Of a stretch of 64,000 nt of DNA, positions 26,573-35,537 are shown one piece after another. Made by a program: the position numbers and the translations under genes. How positions within the stretch are numbered: the stretch's first letter is position 1; each line of letters starts with the position of its first letter. The DNA is from DTPU01 sp963827855 (GTDB lineage: Bacteria; Planctomycetota; Phycisphaerae; Sedimentisphaerales; Anaerobacaceae), in the NCBI GenBank assembly GCA_963827855.1, contig CAWHBY010000002.1, forward strand, positions 2,480,001 through 2,544,000. Direction: 5' to 3'. The notes beneath the pieces are model-generated. The model made no database searches. It was not told the origin of the DNA and saw only the letters and a program-made list of their open reading frames with translations.

Positions 26573-27427
26573 TCATGGCTGAACCGCCGATTCCGACCCG
26601 CGCGACGGCTGAGGGGCCGAAGACGCCGATCCCTGGATGAACTGTCGGGGCTGTTCCGTGAGATACCAGTCGGTCAGTCCCTGCCAGGTCCTGGCCACGT
26701 TCAGCCATGGACTGTCCGGATACTCACTGATCAGTTGTGAGAACATCTGACGGGCCTGGGCCGGTTGGTCTTCGCGCCAGCATCGGCCCAGTTGCAGCAG
26801 GATCCACTGACGCTCTGGCGCCTTCCTCTTGTCCTGCGGATCCAGTTGTGCCAGGGCCCTCTGGTAATAGGGCGCGGCCTTGCTGCGCAGGCCCGCCGCG
26901 TACAGGATCTCGGCAATCTTGAAGGGGTCGGTCGCGGTGTTGGGATCCAGGCCCTCGGGCAGGGTGAGGGTGGCAACAGCGGCTGGATTCGCGTCCGCAC
27001 CGCTGGATCTTGCAGGAGTCACGGACGTGGGAGCAGGTGCAGGACTCGCGGCGGCCGCCGCATTCGGATCTGCGGACCGGGGCGTCCGGCCGCCCTCAGG
27101 AGCCGTGTGACCCCTCGGCTTGACCTTCGTCTCAGCCGCCTTGAGCCGGTCCACCAGCAGATCCAGGTCGTCCTTCTCCTGGCGGCCTGCCGTAGATTCG
27201 GCGGGAAGGGTGCTGATGCGGCTCTTCCAGAGCTGCTTGCTGACGTAGTCCTTCACTCGGCCGGTCAAATTGGGATCCGCAGTGGCATCTCCCTTCTGCA
27301 CAGTCCGGTCCTTGGACAAGGGTCCCTTCTCTGAAGAGGCCTGCAGCCCATCGTTGGCCGCGGCGCCTGCGGCCGTGCACAGCAGGACGGCCAGCACGGA
27401 CCTCAGACAGAGCCTAGTCTTGCCCAC
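26573..27427 (-). CDS. exported TPR protein in flagellar operon
   Basis: A 284-residue protein with a signal peptide (SVLAVLLCTAAGAAA). The first half is a charged, Pro/Ala-rich linker with KDDLDLLVDRLKAAETKVK; the second half contains TPR-like helices (PFKIAEILYAAGLRSKAAPYYQRALAQL and RQWILLQLGRCW-x-x-DQPAQARQMFSQLISEYP). TPR domains mediate protein contacts, here in the periplasm. It starts 14 bases inside the end of the larger TPR/STN-like gene and ends 30 bases before the activator gene, so the three are one operon. No family assignment. Confidence 0.65.
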   Translation of the reverse strand: MGKTRLCLRSVLAVLLCTAAGAAANDGLQASSEKGPLSKDRTVQKGDATADPNLTGRVKDYVSKQLWKSRISTLPAESTAGRQEKDDLDLLVDRLKAAETKVKPRGHTAPEGGRTPRSADPNAAAAASPAPAPTSVTPARSSGADANPAAVATLTLPEGLDPNTATDPFKIAEILYAAGLRSKAAPYYQRALAQLDPQDKRKAPERQWILLQLGRCWREDQPAQARQMFSQLISEYPDSPWLNVARTWQGLTDWYLTEQPRQFIQGSASSAPQPSRGSESAVQP

Positions 27428-29990
27428 GGGTCACCTCCTTGGAGGGGCCTTGCGGACCGCTGGACAGAGGAGCGGATTTGCGACCGCCGGAAGACGACAT
27501 CAGGCTCTCCACGGCCTTGCTGTACTCGTGCTGGCCTTCGTAGGCGGTGGCCAACAGGGCCGCAGCCTTCTGCTGCATCGGGGCGTCGGGTCCGGCATCC
27601 AGGACCTGGCGGCACAGCGCGACGGCCTTATCAGGTTGGCCCAGCTTCAGGGACACCCGGGCCAGGTCCAGTTGGGCCTGCTGGGCCACAGGTCCCGGCT
27701 CAGCGACCATGAGCACCTGCGCAAGGGCGTTGCGGGCCGGCTCCCATTGGCCCATCGCCTGATGACACGCCGCCAGCTCGGCATAGACCTGGACCCTTTG
27801 GCTGGGATCATGGGCAGATCCGAGGCCTTCCTCTAGAAGGCCGACCGCCCTCTCGGCCAGGCCCATGGTCCGAAGGACCTGGGCCTTGAGGATCGAGATG
27901 TCCAGCCGGTCTTTCCGGGTCAGCGAGCAGGAGGGCTCCCGATCCAGGGCATTGAGCGCCCTGACGCAGTCGTCCTGTCCAACATGGGCCTTTACCAGGC
28001 CGGACAAGGCCTCCATGTACTCGGTCCGGTCTGAGGGCTCGTCGATGGCCCGATTGAGGGCCTCGGCGGCGTCGCCGTACCGGCCAAGGGCCAGGCAGGT
28101 CCTGCCCAGAAGCAGCGTCGCGCCCGCAGGTCCCCTGTGGCCGGTCCGCGCTGCAGAGTCGAAGCAGCGGGTCAGCCAGCGCAGGCCCTGTTCATATTGC
28201 TGCTGCTGGTAGAGACACTGACCGGCCCTGAATGCCGCCATACTCCGTGCCTCCGCAGCCGGAGCCGTATGAAACGCCTTGGCATACACGCGGACCGCGT
28301 CATCCAGAAGGCCAGCCTTCATTGTGGCATCGCCCAGCGCAGACAGAGCCTGGGTCGAAGCGGCCTCTTGTGGATACTGGCCAACCAACTGGCTGAGCAG
28401 TTGACGGGCGCCGCTGTAGTCTCGCAGGTCCATGCATACGCGGCTGGACCGCATAAGGGCCTGAGGAGCGAGGTCAGACTGGGGGAAGCGGCTCACCAAC
28501 AGGCCGAACTCCGACAGCGCCTGCGTGGTCTGGCCATTCTGCTCGTACAGGAGGCCCAGGGCGAAATGGCTCGTCGGGAGTGTATCCTGACGGGTCGAGG
28601 CCAGGCGGAACTGGTGCCAGAGGGACACGGCCTGCTGTCTGAGGCCGGCAATATGTTCTCCCAGGGTGCGGTAGTTGAATGGGTCAATCAGGGTCGCCAC
28701 GCCAGTCGTGTCCGAACCCACCCACAGCCGGGCAGCGCCGGCCACCTGGGCCAGGACCTCCTGCTGGCTGGCGCCATCGATGTAGACGAACAACGGCCGC
28801 TTCCGCACGGCCGGATCCACCGTAATCGTGCCCGAGACGGAGGCCACAGACCACTTCAGATCCACCTTGGCCTGGCTGCAGAATCTGATCAGGACCTCTT
28901 CAAGGGGCGAACCATTGGCGATGACCCTCCATAGCCTTGCCGTCCCCTGACTGTCCGCGACCGCATCGATCCGCGTGGCGACGGAGGCCTCACCAAAGGC
29001 CCGGCTGCCCGACTGCAGAACCTGCCGCCAGTGATCGTCGTCGAGCGGGGTCCAAAGGTCGGGGCTGGAGGGTCCGGGCCACATGGACGCGGGCCAATCC
29101 TCGGGGGTCTCACGAAGGTTCATGGCCTCCAAGGTCACCGCCTTGGCAACCAGGAAACGACAGTCCTGTTTGAAGGTCTCGGTCCATGCGCTCTCGCCTT
29201 GCAGGGCGTCGATCAAGGACAAGCCCTGATGGATCTCGCTCGCTGCCTCCAGGTACTGCTGATGCTGCATCTCAACCAAGCCCAGATGGTACCGCGCCAG
29301 GGCCCGGATCACTGGAAGCCGGCTGTTGACCGGCCGCCTAAACAGGGCCACGGCCTGCTCCAGATCGCCTTGCCCTCTGGCGCACATCGCCATGCGGAGG
29401 GCCAGATAGTCACGGACACCGTCGCTCTCGCTGTCGCTGGCCGAGGCCAGCCGCTGGTTCAGCCGCTGGTACAAGACCATGGCCTTGCCGAATTCCGCCT
29501 TGCCGAAACACGCCTCAGCCATCTGACGCGAGGCAGGTTCGCCGGCCTCCGGAGCGACCGCGGGCTCGGCGGGCTGCGGATCGGGCCGGACAGAGGCAAT
29601 GGTCTCTGCGGGCAAGGTCTGCTCAACTGGCGAGGGTGGACCATTATGATCGGCGACGGGGGTATCCGCGACCGTCGCAGCAGGTGGAGGCGCGAGAAAG
29701 AGGGCATAAAGCAGGAGAAAGGAGACGGCCATGATCGCTGCCACCAACACAGATTGAAGGCTGAGCCACCTTTTCCTCGGCTCGCCCCAGTCCGCAGGGA
29801 GGGGCAAGGGCTCGACGGCCGAATCTGCGAGCGGCTCGGCCGGAGCTCCCGCCGATCCCCGTGCAGGAGGCTCATAGGGCACGGTGAACAGATCGTGAGA
29901 GTTGAGGTCGGACGGCCCCTCCCCCTTGAACAGGTCCGCGTCGACAGGACCCCTGGAAGCCCACATGCTGTCGTCTAGGTGGTCAGTCAT
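27414..29990 (-). CDS. large membrane-anchored TPR protein with STN-like domain, flagellar cluster
   Basis: An 858-residue protein. Cytoplasmic N-terminus (about 1-75), one membrane segment (about 75-95, LVAAIMAVSFLLLYALFLA), then a periplasmic part: TPR helices (about 150-290), a segment at about 345-430 (GSPLEEVLIRFCSQAKVDL, GTITVDPAVRKRPLFVYIDG) that resembles the STN/secretin short N-terminal domain, and more TPR repeats to the end. The start at 29990 is chosen because a perfect sigma-54 site at 30030-30045 would place transcription start near 30019. It is the first gene of the long flagellar operon. No known flagellar protein has this layout; an envelope scaffold role is inference. Confidence 0.7.
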   Translation of the reverse strand: MTDHLDDSMWASRGPVDADLFKGEGPSDLNSHDLFTVPYEPPARGSAGAPAEPLADSAVEPLPLPADWGEPRKRWLSLQSVLVAAIMAVSFLLLYALFLAPPPAATVADTPVADHNGPPSPVEQTLPAETIASVRPDPQPAEPAVAPEAGEPASRQMAEACFGKAEFGKAMVLYQRLNQRLASASDSESDGVRDYLALRMAMCARGQGDLEQAVALFRRPVNSRLPVIRALARYHLGLVEMQHQQYLEAASEIHQGLSLIDALQGESAWTETFKQDCRFLVAKAVTLEAMNLRETPEDWPASMWPGPSSPDLWTPLDDDHWRQVLQSGSRAFGEASVATRIDAVADSQGTARLWRVIANGSPLEEVLIRFCSQAKVDLKWSVASVSGTITVDPAVRKRPLFVYIDGASQQEVLAQVAGAARLWVGSDTTGVATLIDPFNYRTLGEHIAGLRQQAVSLWHQFRLASTRQDTLPTSHFALGLLYEQNGQTTQALSEFGLLVSRFPQSDLAPQALMRSSRVCMDLRDYSGARQLLSQLVGQYPQEAASTQALSALGDATMKAGLLDDAVRVYAKAFHTAPAAEARSMAAFRAGQCLYQQQQYEQGLRWLTRCFDSAARTGHRGPAGATLLLGRTCLALGRYGDAAEALNRAIDEPSDRTEYMEALSGLVKAHVGQDDCVRALNALDREPSCSLTRKDRLDISILKAQVLRTMGLAERAVGLLEEGLGSAHDPSQRVQVYAELAACHQAMGQWEPARNALAQVLMVAEPGPVAQQAQLDLARVSLKLGQPDKAVALCRQVLDAGPDAPMQQKAAALLATAYEGQHEYSKAVESLMSSSGGRKSAPLSSGPQGPSKEVTRGQD

Positions 29991-30029
29991 ATTCCCGTAT
30001 CGTCCTATGTGCCGAATCACGTGGTAAGG

Positions 30030-30045
30030 AGCAAGCCTCGTGCCA
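30030..30045 (-). promoter_or_regulatory. sigma-54 (-24/-12) promoter of the minus-strand flagellar operon
   Basis: On the minus strand TGGCACG, four bases, TTGCT: an exact match to the consensus TGGCACG-N4-TTGCW. It lies about 40 bases before the ATG at 29990 and gives a leader of about 29 bases. It should drive the TPR/STN-like gene and probably the run through flhA and fliA. Confidence 0.85.
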
Positions 30046-30212
30046 GTCCATGTCTCCGCATCCGGACGAGGGTGGAGCCGGACGAGACCCCCGAATCAGC
30101 CCTGAAATCAGTGGGCACCAACAGCCCGTACCCCGAGGCAGCGGGCCACTGTCATGATTCTGAACGGGGCGGGCGATTTCCTAACAGGCGGCAGGGCCTG
30201 GGCGCGGCGTGC

Positions 30213-31646
30213 TCAGACTTCCACGCATTCAGGCTCGCGGAGGGATTCACTCGGCGCTGGAGCAATGGACTTGAGGGACCCGGCCTCTCGCTCGATGTTG
30301 TACTGCTTGACCTTGGCGTAAAGAGTCGCGCGGGTGATTCCCAGCAGCGACGCAGCCTGGGTCTTTTGCCAGCCGGTTTCCTTGAGGGCCTTGGCGATCA
30401 ACTCCCGCTCGGCCCTGGCCAAGGAGAAGTCCTTCAGCCCCTGGGCGACGACGTTCTCCTGTCTGGGCTCAAAGGACTCGGGGTCGAGGACAATACTGCT
30501 GAGCCCGATCTTGTCGGTGTCTTCCAGCAGGATGGCGCGGTCTATCACGTTGCGGAGCTCACGGACGTTGCCGGGCCAGTCGTGCTTCTCGAGGATCTCT
30601 GCGGCCAGCTTGGTCAATGTGGCGATCTTGCCCCGCTTGGCCGGGCAGATCGAGGACGTCCGCACGAAGTACTCCGCCAGCAGGACGATGTCCTCTCTCC
30701 GCTTGGGCGATCGCAGCGGTGACAGCGTGATCGGGCATATGCTCAGCCGATAGTACAGATCCCTACGGAAGCGGTTGGCCTGGACCTCGCTCTTCAGATG
30801 GCGGTTGCTGGAAGCGATAACCGTGGCGCGACAGGGCATCTCCTGCACGCCTCCCACCTTGCGGAAGGTCTTCTCTTGAAGCACCCGAAGGAGCTTGGCC
30901 TGGAGATCCTGGGGCATCTCACTGATCTCGTCGAGGAAGATCGTCCCTGATCCGGCCAGCTCGAAGAGGCCGGTCTTCTCGCGGTCTGCACCGGTGAATG
31001 CGCCCTTGGCGTGTCCAAAGAGCTCACTCTCCAGAAGATTGGCCGTCAGTGCCGCGCAGTTGACCGCCACAAACGGTCCTGCCGCGCCCTGCGCCTGGTG
31101 TACGGCCCGCGCAGCCATCTCCTTGCCTGTACCCGTCTCACCCACGATCAGGACTGGATCGCATTGGCTCTGCGCGACCAGCCGGATCAGACGAAGCTCA
31201 TCCTGCACGGCCTTGCTGCGTCCCACGATAAAAGTCGCCGCGGCGCCGGCGTCGACGAAGTAGGACTCCAGGTCTGGGTCCACCGGGCAGGCCATGTCTT
31301 CGCGGACGAGCCTCAGGACCGCCTGGCGGAGACGCTCCACGTCCACGTCACCGTCCAGACACGCGTGCACGCCCACCTGGCTGAAGGCCTCCGGGCTGTG
31401 GGACGGTCCTGGTATCACCACAATGGGGATGGGGCACCGCGAGTTATCGGTCGCGGCCGTGAACTGACGCACGTGTTCGGGCGTGGCCTGGTCGTCGAAG
31501 ATGACCACCTCCGGCCGGATACGCCCCGCCAGTTCGCGGGCCTCAGCCACATCGTCGGCCACGAAGATCTGCTGGCTGACCTGCTGGGCCAAGGCCTGCG
31601 TCCGGTCCTTCTTACTGACCACCAGTATGCGTTGGAGACAGTTCAT
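30213..31646 (-). CDS. sigma-54-dependent transcriptional activator, FleQ/NtrC-like
   Basis: A 477-residue activator: receiver-like domain (about 1-120), AAA+ domain (about 140-380) with GETGTGKEM, GAFTGA and SGTIFLDEI, and a Fis-type helix-turn-helix (WQKTQAASLLGITRATLYAKV). In the receiver the likely phospho-acceptor Asp is present (VVIFDDQ) but the usual acidic pair is replaced (ILVVSKKD), so regulation may be by other signals, as in FleQ. It is a single gene between the two large flagellar operons and is a good candidate for their master activator. The ribosome site GAGG precedes the ATG at 31646. Confidence 0.9.
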   Translation of the reverse strand: MNCLQRILVVSKKDRTQALAQQVSQQIFVADDVAEARELAGRIRPEVVIFDDQATPEHVRQFTAATDNSRCPIPIVVIPGPSHSPEAFSQVGVHACLDGDVDVERLRQAVLRLVREDMACPVDPDLESYFVDAGAAATFIVGRSKAVQDELRLIRLVAQSQCDPVLIVGETGTGKEMAARAVHQAQGAAGPFVAVNCAALTANLLESELFGHAKGAFTGADREKTGLFELAGSGTIFLDEISEMPQDLQAKLLRVLQEKTFRKVGGVQEMPCRATVIASSNRHLKSEVQANRFRRDLYYRLSICPITLSPLRSPKRREDIVLLAEYFVRTSSICPAKRGKIATLTKLAAEILEKHDWPGNVRELRNVIDRAILLEDTDKIGLSSIVLDPESFEPRQENVVAQGLKDFSLARAERELIAKALKETGWQKTQAASLLGITRATLYAKVKQYNIEREAGSLKSIAPAPSESLREPECVEV

Positions 31647-32006
31647 GCATCCTCGATCGTGCTCATAGCTTGCCTGCCTTGTGCAGGCTACCTATTCGGT
31701 GACACGGGTGACATCGACAACCCATCCAAGAAAGCTTTAATCTTTTATGGGACAGATTGTCACCTTGTCCCCTGGATGTCACGAGGTCCGAAAATGGCCG
31801 GTGGACGGGGCTGAGGCGGTTATCGGCCCAGGCTCGTCGGCAAGGCCGCGCCTGGATTCGAGGCGGCAGAAATTTCTGGGCGCTGCGGATCTTTCCGCCG
31901 ACTGATGCAGACCCCCGCCCCCTGCAGCGCGCCTCCGTCTGATAATATGTCTGGACTGCGTTTGTCCTTATTCTAAGAGGTGGACCGGCACCCGCCGGTC
32001 GGCCCA
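31647..32006. other. gene-free regulatory spacer between divergent flagellar units
   Basis: No gene is supported. It holds a 21-base segment at 31776-31796 shared with 16153-16173 (two differences), CTTTCCGCCG in both, and a low-GC patch around 31940-31980, before the sigma-54 site of flgD. It may contain activator binding sites. Confidence 0.4.
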
Positions 32007-32022
32007 TGGCATACCCGTTGCT
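32007..32022 (+). promoter_or_regulatory. sigma-54 promoter of the flgD operon
   Basis: TGGCATA, four bases, TTGCT with exact -24/-12 spacing (GG at 32008-32009, GC at 32020-32021). One mismatch in the -24 box (T for C). Transcription would start near 32033, 60 bases before the flgD ATG. Confidence 0.75.
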
Positions 32023-32092
32023 TCAGAGTCTGGTTGGCCTGGACTGTTGGACCAGTCGGCCGATCTGTGTCCCATAAATGGACAGGACGATT

Positions 32093-32497
32093 ATGGCAAC
32101 GACATCGGGAGTGAGCTCAGCAAGTGACATCCAGATGGACTACATGAAGCTCCTGGTCACCCAACTGCAGAACCAGGACCCCATGAGCCCCATGGACAAC
32201 AACCAGATGGCCAGCCAACTGACGAGCATGTCCGAGCTGCAGCAACTGGAGAACATGAACACCAGCTTCAGCAAGGTGTTAACGGCGACGCAGTGGTCCT
32301 ACGGCAATTCCCTGCTGGGCAAGGAGGTCTCCTTCACGGACTCGACCAACGCCAGCACGGGCGTTTCCAGCGGCACCGTCAGTCAGGTGGCCGAGGGCAC
32401 AGATGGCGAACTGATGCTGACGGTAGGCAGCCAGACCATCGGCCTGGACACTCTGCTCTCTGTCCAGAACGCATCCACGTCGACCAAGACCTATTGA
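32093..32497 (+). CDS. flgD: flagellar hook capping protein FlgD (short)
   Basis: A 134-residue protein exported by the flagellar pathway; it caps the growing hook. The N-terminal signature is clear: YMKLLVTQLQNQDPMSPMDN, then QMASQLTSMSELQQLENMN. The C-terminal beta domain is reduced to about 60 residues, against about 100-150 in enterobacterial FlgD, so this is a minimal form. The ATG at 32093 follows AGGA; the ATG at 32078 has no ribosome site. First gene of the plus-strand structural operon. Confidence 0.93.
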   Translation: MATTSGVSSASDIQMDYMKLLVTQLQNQDPMSPMDNNQMASQLTSMSELQQLENMNTSFSKVLTATQWSYGNSLLGKEVSFTDSTNASTGVSSGTVSQVAEGTDGELMLTVGSQTIGLDTLLSVQNASTSTKTY

Positions 32498-32524
32498 TTC
32501 CAGCCCATATAAGGAGAATGGAAG

Positions 32525-34225
32525 ATGAGCGTTGCACTATCCGCAGGCGTGACCGGGCTTCAGGCCCACCAGAAGATGCTCGATGTGGCAGGTAACAACC
32601 TGGCCAACGTCAATACCACCGCCTACAAGGCCAGCCGAATGAACTTCTCGGAGCTGCTGAGCCAGACGATCGTCAATGCCTCGGCCCCGACGAGCACGGT
32701 CGGCGGCACCAATGCCCAACAGATGGGCAGCGGCGTGGGCGTGGGCAGCATCACCCGTGACACGACCCAGGGCAATATCGTCAATACAGGAAATCCCCTC
32801 GACGTGGCGATCGAAGGCGAGGGGTACTTCGTGCTGTACGACGGAGAGAAGAACGTGTTCACCCGCGGAGGGACCTTCGGCGTGGATCAGAACTCCACCT
32901 TGGTGGACACGACCACGGGTTACAGGGTCCAGCGCGTGGGCTCTGCCGGCGAGCCGGACTTCCAGACGCCGGGAGACAGCAACATCAACATTCCCTATGA
33001 TACTACGATGCAGGCCAATGCGACCGCGACGGTCAAGATGGCCGGCAACCTGTCCGCAGATCAGTCCCTTGAGACGACCCAGACCCAGGTCATCACCAGC
33101 GACATTTCCTATACTGCTGCCGCGGACGACAGCGATGCAGTGGCGACCACGAAACTGGTCGATTTGACCCAGTTCAGCGGAACACCCACCGCCAGCGCCA
33201 AGATCACGGTCACCGGGTATACGCATGATGGCACCGCGATCGCAGACACATCAGGCCTGGCGGTCACCTCGAGCACGGACATAGACGACCTGATGGACCA
33301 CATTCAAACCCAGTTGGGCGGCTCCACGGCGGTGACCGTCACCCTGTCCAATGGTCAGATCCAGGTGACCGATGCCCAGGATGGCTACAGCCTGATGGAC
33401 ATCAAGCTGTCCTTCACCGACACGGGAACGGGAGCGGATGCAGCCATGACCGTGCCGGGCTATTTCGAGATCACCACCGTGGGCGGCGACGAGGTCAAGG
33501 ATATCAACATCCCGGTCTATGATGCCCAGGGCCGCAAGCACGTCCTGACCGGCGCCCTGGTCCGTACGGACACCGACAACACGTGGGACTTCGTGCTGAC
33601 CTCCATCACGGGCAACGTCAACGACATGGGAATCGATGACCGAAGGGTCAAGGGCCTGACCTTCAGCGCAGATGACGGCGCCTACGCGGGCATCGCCGCG
33701 GTCGGCGGCACCACCGACACGACACAGTTGAAGGTGAGCTTCTCCCACAATCCCACGGGGACCCAGACGATCAGCCTGGACTTCGGCACAGTGGGCAAGT
33801 TCACCGGACTGGCCCAGGTCGCAGGCGCATCCACCGCCGTGGCCACGGAGCAGGATGGCTATGAGGCAGGCAAGCTGTCGACCGTGTCCATCAACAGTGA
33901 AGGCATGGTGGTGGGCACCTTCTCGAACGGCATCCGACGCGACATCGCCAGCCTGCAGATGGCCTTGTTCAAGAACGCGGCAGGCATGGAGGCCGTGGGC
34001 AAAGGCTACTACGTGCCGACCGTCAACTCGGGCGATGCCACTGCGACCAAGGCCCGGACCGGCGGTGCAGGGACCATCCACGGCGGAGCCCTGGAGAAGT
34101 CCAACGCAGACGTGGCCACCGAATTCGTGAGCCTCATCGAGGCACAGAATGGCTACCAGGCCAACGCCCGGACAATCACCGTGGCCAATCAGATCCTTCA
34201 GACCCTGACGAGCCTGATTCGCTAG
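32525..34225 (+). CDS. flgE: flagellar hook protein FlgE
   Basis: A 566-residue hook subunit preceded by AAGGAGAATGG. The N-terminal rod signature LDVAGNNLANVNTTAYKASR and the C-terminal heptad region ALEKSNADVATEFVSLIEAQNGYQANARTITVANQ are intact. Between them lie expanded outer domains (about 100-450), larger than the 400-residue Salmonella protein. It assembles under the FlgD cap into the universal joint. Confidence 0.96.
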   Translation: MSVALSAGVTGLQAHQKMLDVAGNNLANVNTTAYKASRMNFSELLSQTIVNASAPTSTVGGTNAQQMGSGVGVGSITRDTTQGNIVNTGNPLDVAIEGEGYFVLYDGEKNVFTRGGTFGVDQNSTLVDTTTGYRVQRVGSAGEPDFQTPGDSNINIPYDTTMQANATATVKMAGNLSADQSLETTQTQVITSDISYTAAADDSDAVATTKLVDLTQFSGTPTASAKITVTGYTHDGTAIADTSGLAVTSSTDIDDLMDHIQTQLGGSTAVTVTLSNGQIQVTDAQDGYSLMDIKLSFTDTGTGADAAMTVPGYFEITTVGGDEVKDINIPVYDAQGRKHVLTGALVRTDTDNTWDFVLTSITGNVNDMGIDDRRVKGLTFSADDGAYAGIAAVGGTTDTTQLKVSFSHNPTGTQTISLDFGTVGKFTGLAQVAGASTAVATEQDGYEAGKLSTVSINSEGMVVGTFSNGIRRDIASLQMALFKNAAGMEAVGKGYYVPTVNSGDATATKARTGGAGTIHGGALEKSNADVATEFVSLIEAQNGYQANARTITVANQILQTLTSLIR

Positions 34226-34246
34226 GACAGCAGGAATAACAGTACT

Positions 34247-35536
34247 ATGACAGTGGGCTTTGGATCCATCTTGGAAGGGCTCGGCCCAGGGCTGAACCCG
34301 CAGGTCCTCAACGCCATGGACCGGCTGAACGCCATGACCCGGCTGGGCAGCAACCGCTTTCCGAATGATCAGCGTTGGATGCCCATGCTGCTGATCCTGC
34401 TCCTGGTGATCCTGATCGTTGCCCTGGTCGGGATGGCCTACAACCGCATTCAGCGGGAACGGCGCCTGGCCGGCCAGGCCTTCATGGAGAACATCCGCAG
34501 GCGTAACCTCAGCCACCGCGAGTACCGGCTTCTCCTGGAGATTGTCCGGCGGAGCGGCCTGAGCCCTTACCAGAGAGGGCTGATCCTCTCCTCCACCAGT
34601 CATTTCGAGCGGGGCGCCAATCGGGTGGTCCAGGAGATCCTGGACAAGCAGGGTGCAGAGGCCCACGATCGCCTGCTCGGCGAGCTGGCATTCCTCCGCG
34701 AGAAGCTGGGATTCCATGACCGCTCCACCAAAGAGTGGCTGGCCAAGTCCAAGGGCGAGGCCAAGCTCACGACCCGCGACATCCCCACGGGCAAGATGCT
34801 CGAAATCACGCGGAGGCTCGGGCGCCAGTCGGATGAGCTCCAGGCGCGAATCATCGGCAACGACGCCAGGCAATTGACCGTCACGCTGGAACGGCCCATC
34901 CGCATCACCTTCGGCGAGCTGTGGCGGGCGCACTACTACCGCGGCGCCTCGGTTTGGGAATTCGACACAGTGGTGGTGAGCTTCGAGGGCACCAAGCTGA
35001 TCCTGCGGCACAGCGATGACGTCCGCTTCATCAACCGGCGGAGGTTCGTTCGCGTACCCGCCCGAAACCTGGCCTTCGTGGCCCCATTCCCCTTTGCCCG
35101 GTCCCTGGCCGACGGCACCGCGGTCCTGCCTGATCGAGATCAAGGCTGGAAGCCCGTGGAGTTCGTCCACGCCGTGGTCACCGAGCTGGCGGGCCCTGGG
35201 CTGAAGATCGAGGCCCCCCTTCCGGTCCAGGTAGGCCAGAGGATACTGATCGTGTTCCGGCTCGACGGCCCCGCTGAGGGCGAATCACAGGCCCAAGCCG
35301 ACGCACGACTGATCGAGGATATTGCGGTGGTTCGCAGGATCGAGGCGATCGGCGACAGCTACTCGATTGCCCTGGAGCTCGTGGGGCTGCAGGACGGCGA
35401 CATCGATGAGCTGGTCCGCGCCACCAACAGGGCTGCCCGCGCCAGTGGCGGCCAGGAAATGGCTGAATCCTCCGGCAGCGATGAGGCTGCCGAGACGGAT
35501 GGCTTGGTCGAGGCCACAGTGGCCAAGGAACGATGA
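34247..35536 (+). CDS. PilZ-domain protein, YcgR-like, membrane-anchored
   Basis: A 429-residue protein with one membrane segment (about 45-66, MPMLLILLLVILIVALVGMA), a helical region (about 70-200), a YcgR-N-like beta domain (about 200-265) and a PilZ domain (about 265-390). RRRFVRV gives the RxxxR part of the c-di-GMP site; the second part, normally D/N-x-S-x-x-G, reads TELAGPGLKI, so binding may be altered. YcgR-type proteins slow the motor when c-di-GMP is high. Its position between flgE and flgF inside the rod/hook operon ties it to the flagellum. Confidence 0.8.
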   Translation: MTVGFGSILEGLGPGLNPQVLNAMDRLNAMTRLGSNRFPNDQRWMPMLLILLLVILIVALVGMAYNRIQRERRLAGQAFMENIRRRNLSHREYRLLLEIVRRSGLSPYQRGLILSSTSHFERGANRVVQEILDKQGAEAHDRLLGELAFLREKLGFHDRSTKEWLAKSKGEAKLTTRDIPTGKMLEITRRLGRQSDELQARIIGNDARQLTVTLERPIRITFGELWRAHYYRGASVWEFDTVVVSFEGTKLILRHSDDVRFINRRRFVRVPARNLAFVAPFPFARSLADGTAVLPDRDQGWKPVEFVHAVVTELAGPGLKIEAPLPVQVGQRILIVFRLDGPAEGESQAQADARLIEDIAVVRRIEAIGDSYSIALELVGLQDGDIDELVRATNRAARASGGQEMAESSGSDEAAETDGLVEATVAKER

Positions 35537-35537
35537 C

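Noticed and set aside
31813..31826. Reverse complement of GCCGATAA in the flgD upstream spacer
   Set aside because: No -35 box at the right distance on the minus strand.
33251..35170. 639-codon open frame opposite flgE and the PilZ gene
   Set aside because: The real genes on the other strand have clear signatures; the antisense product is low-complexity.
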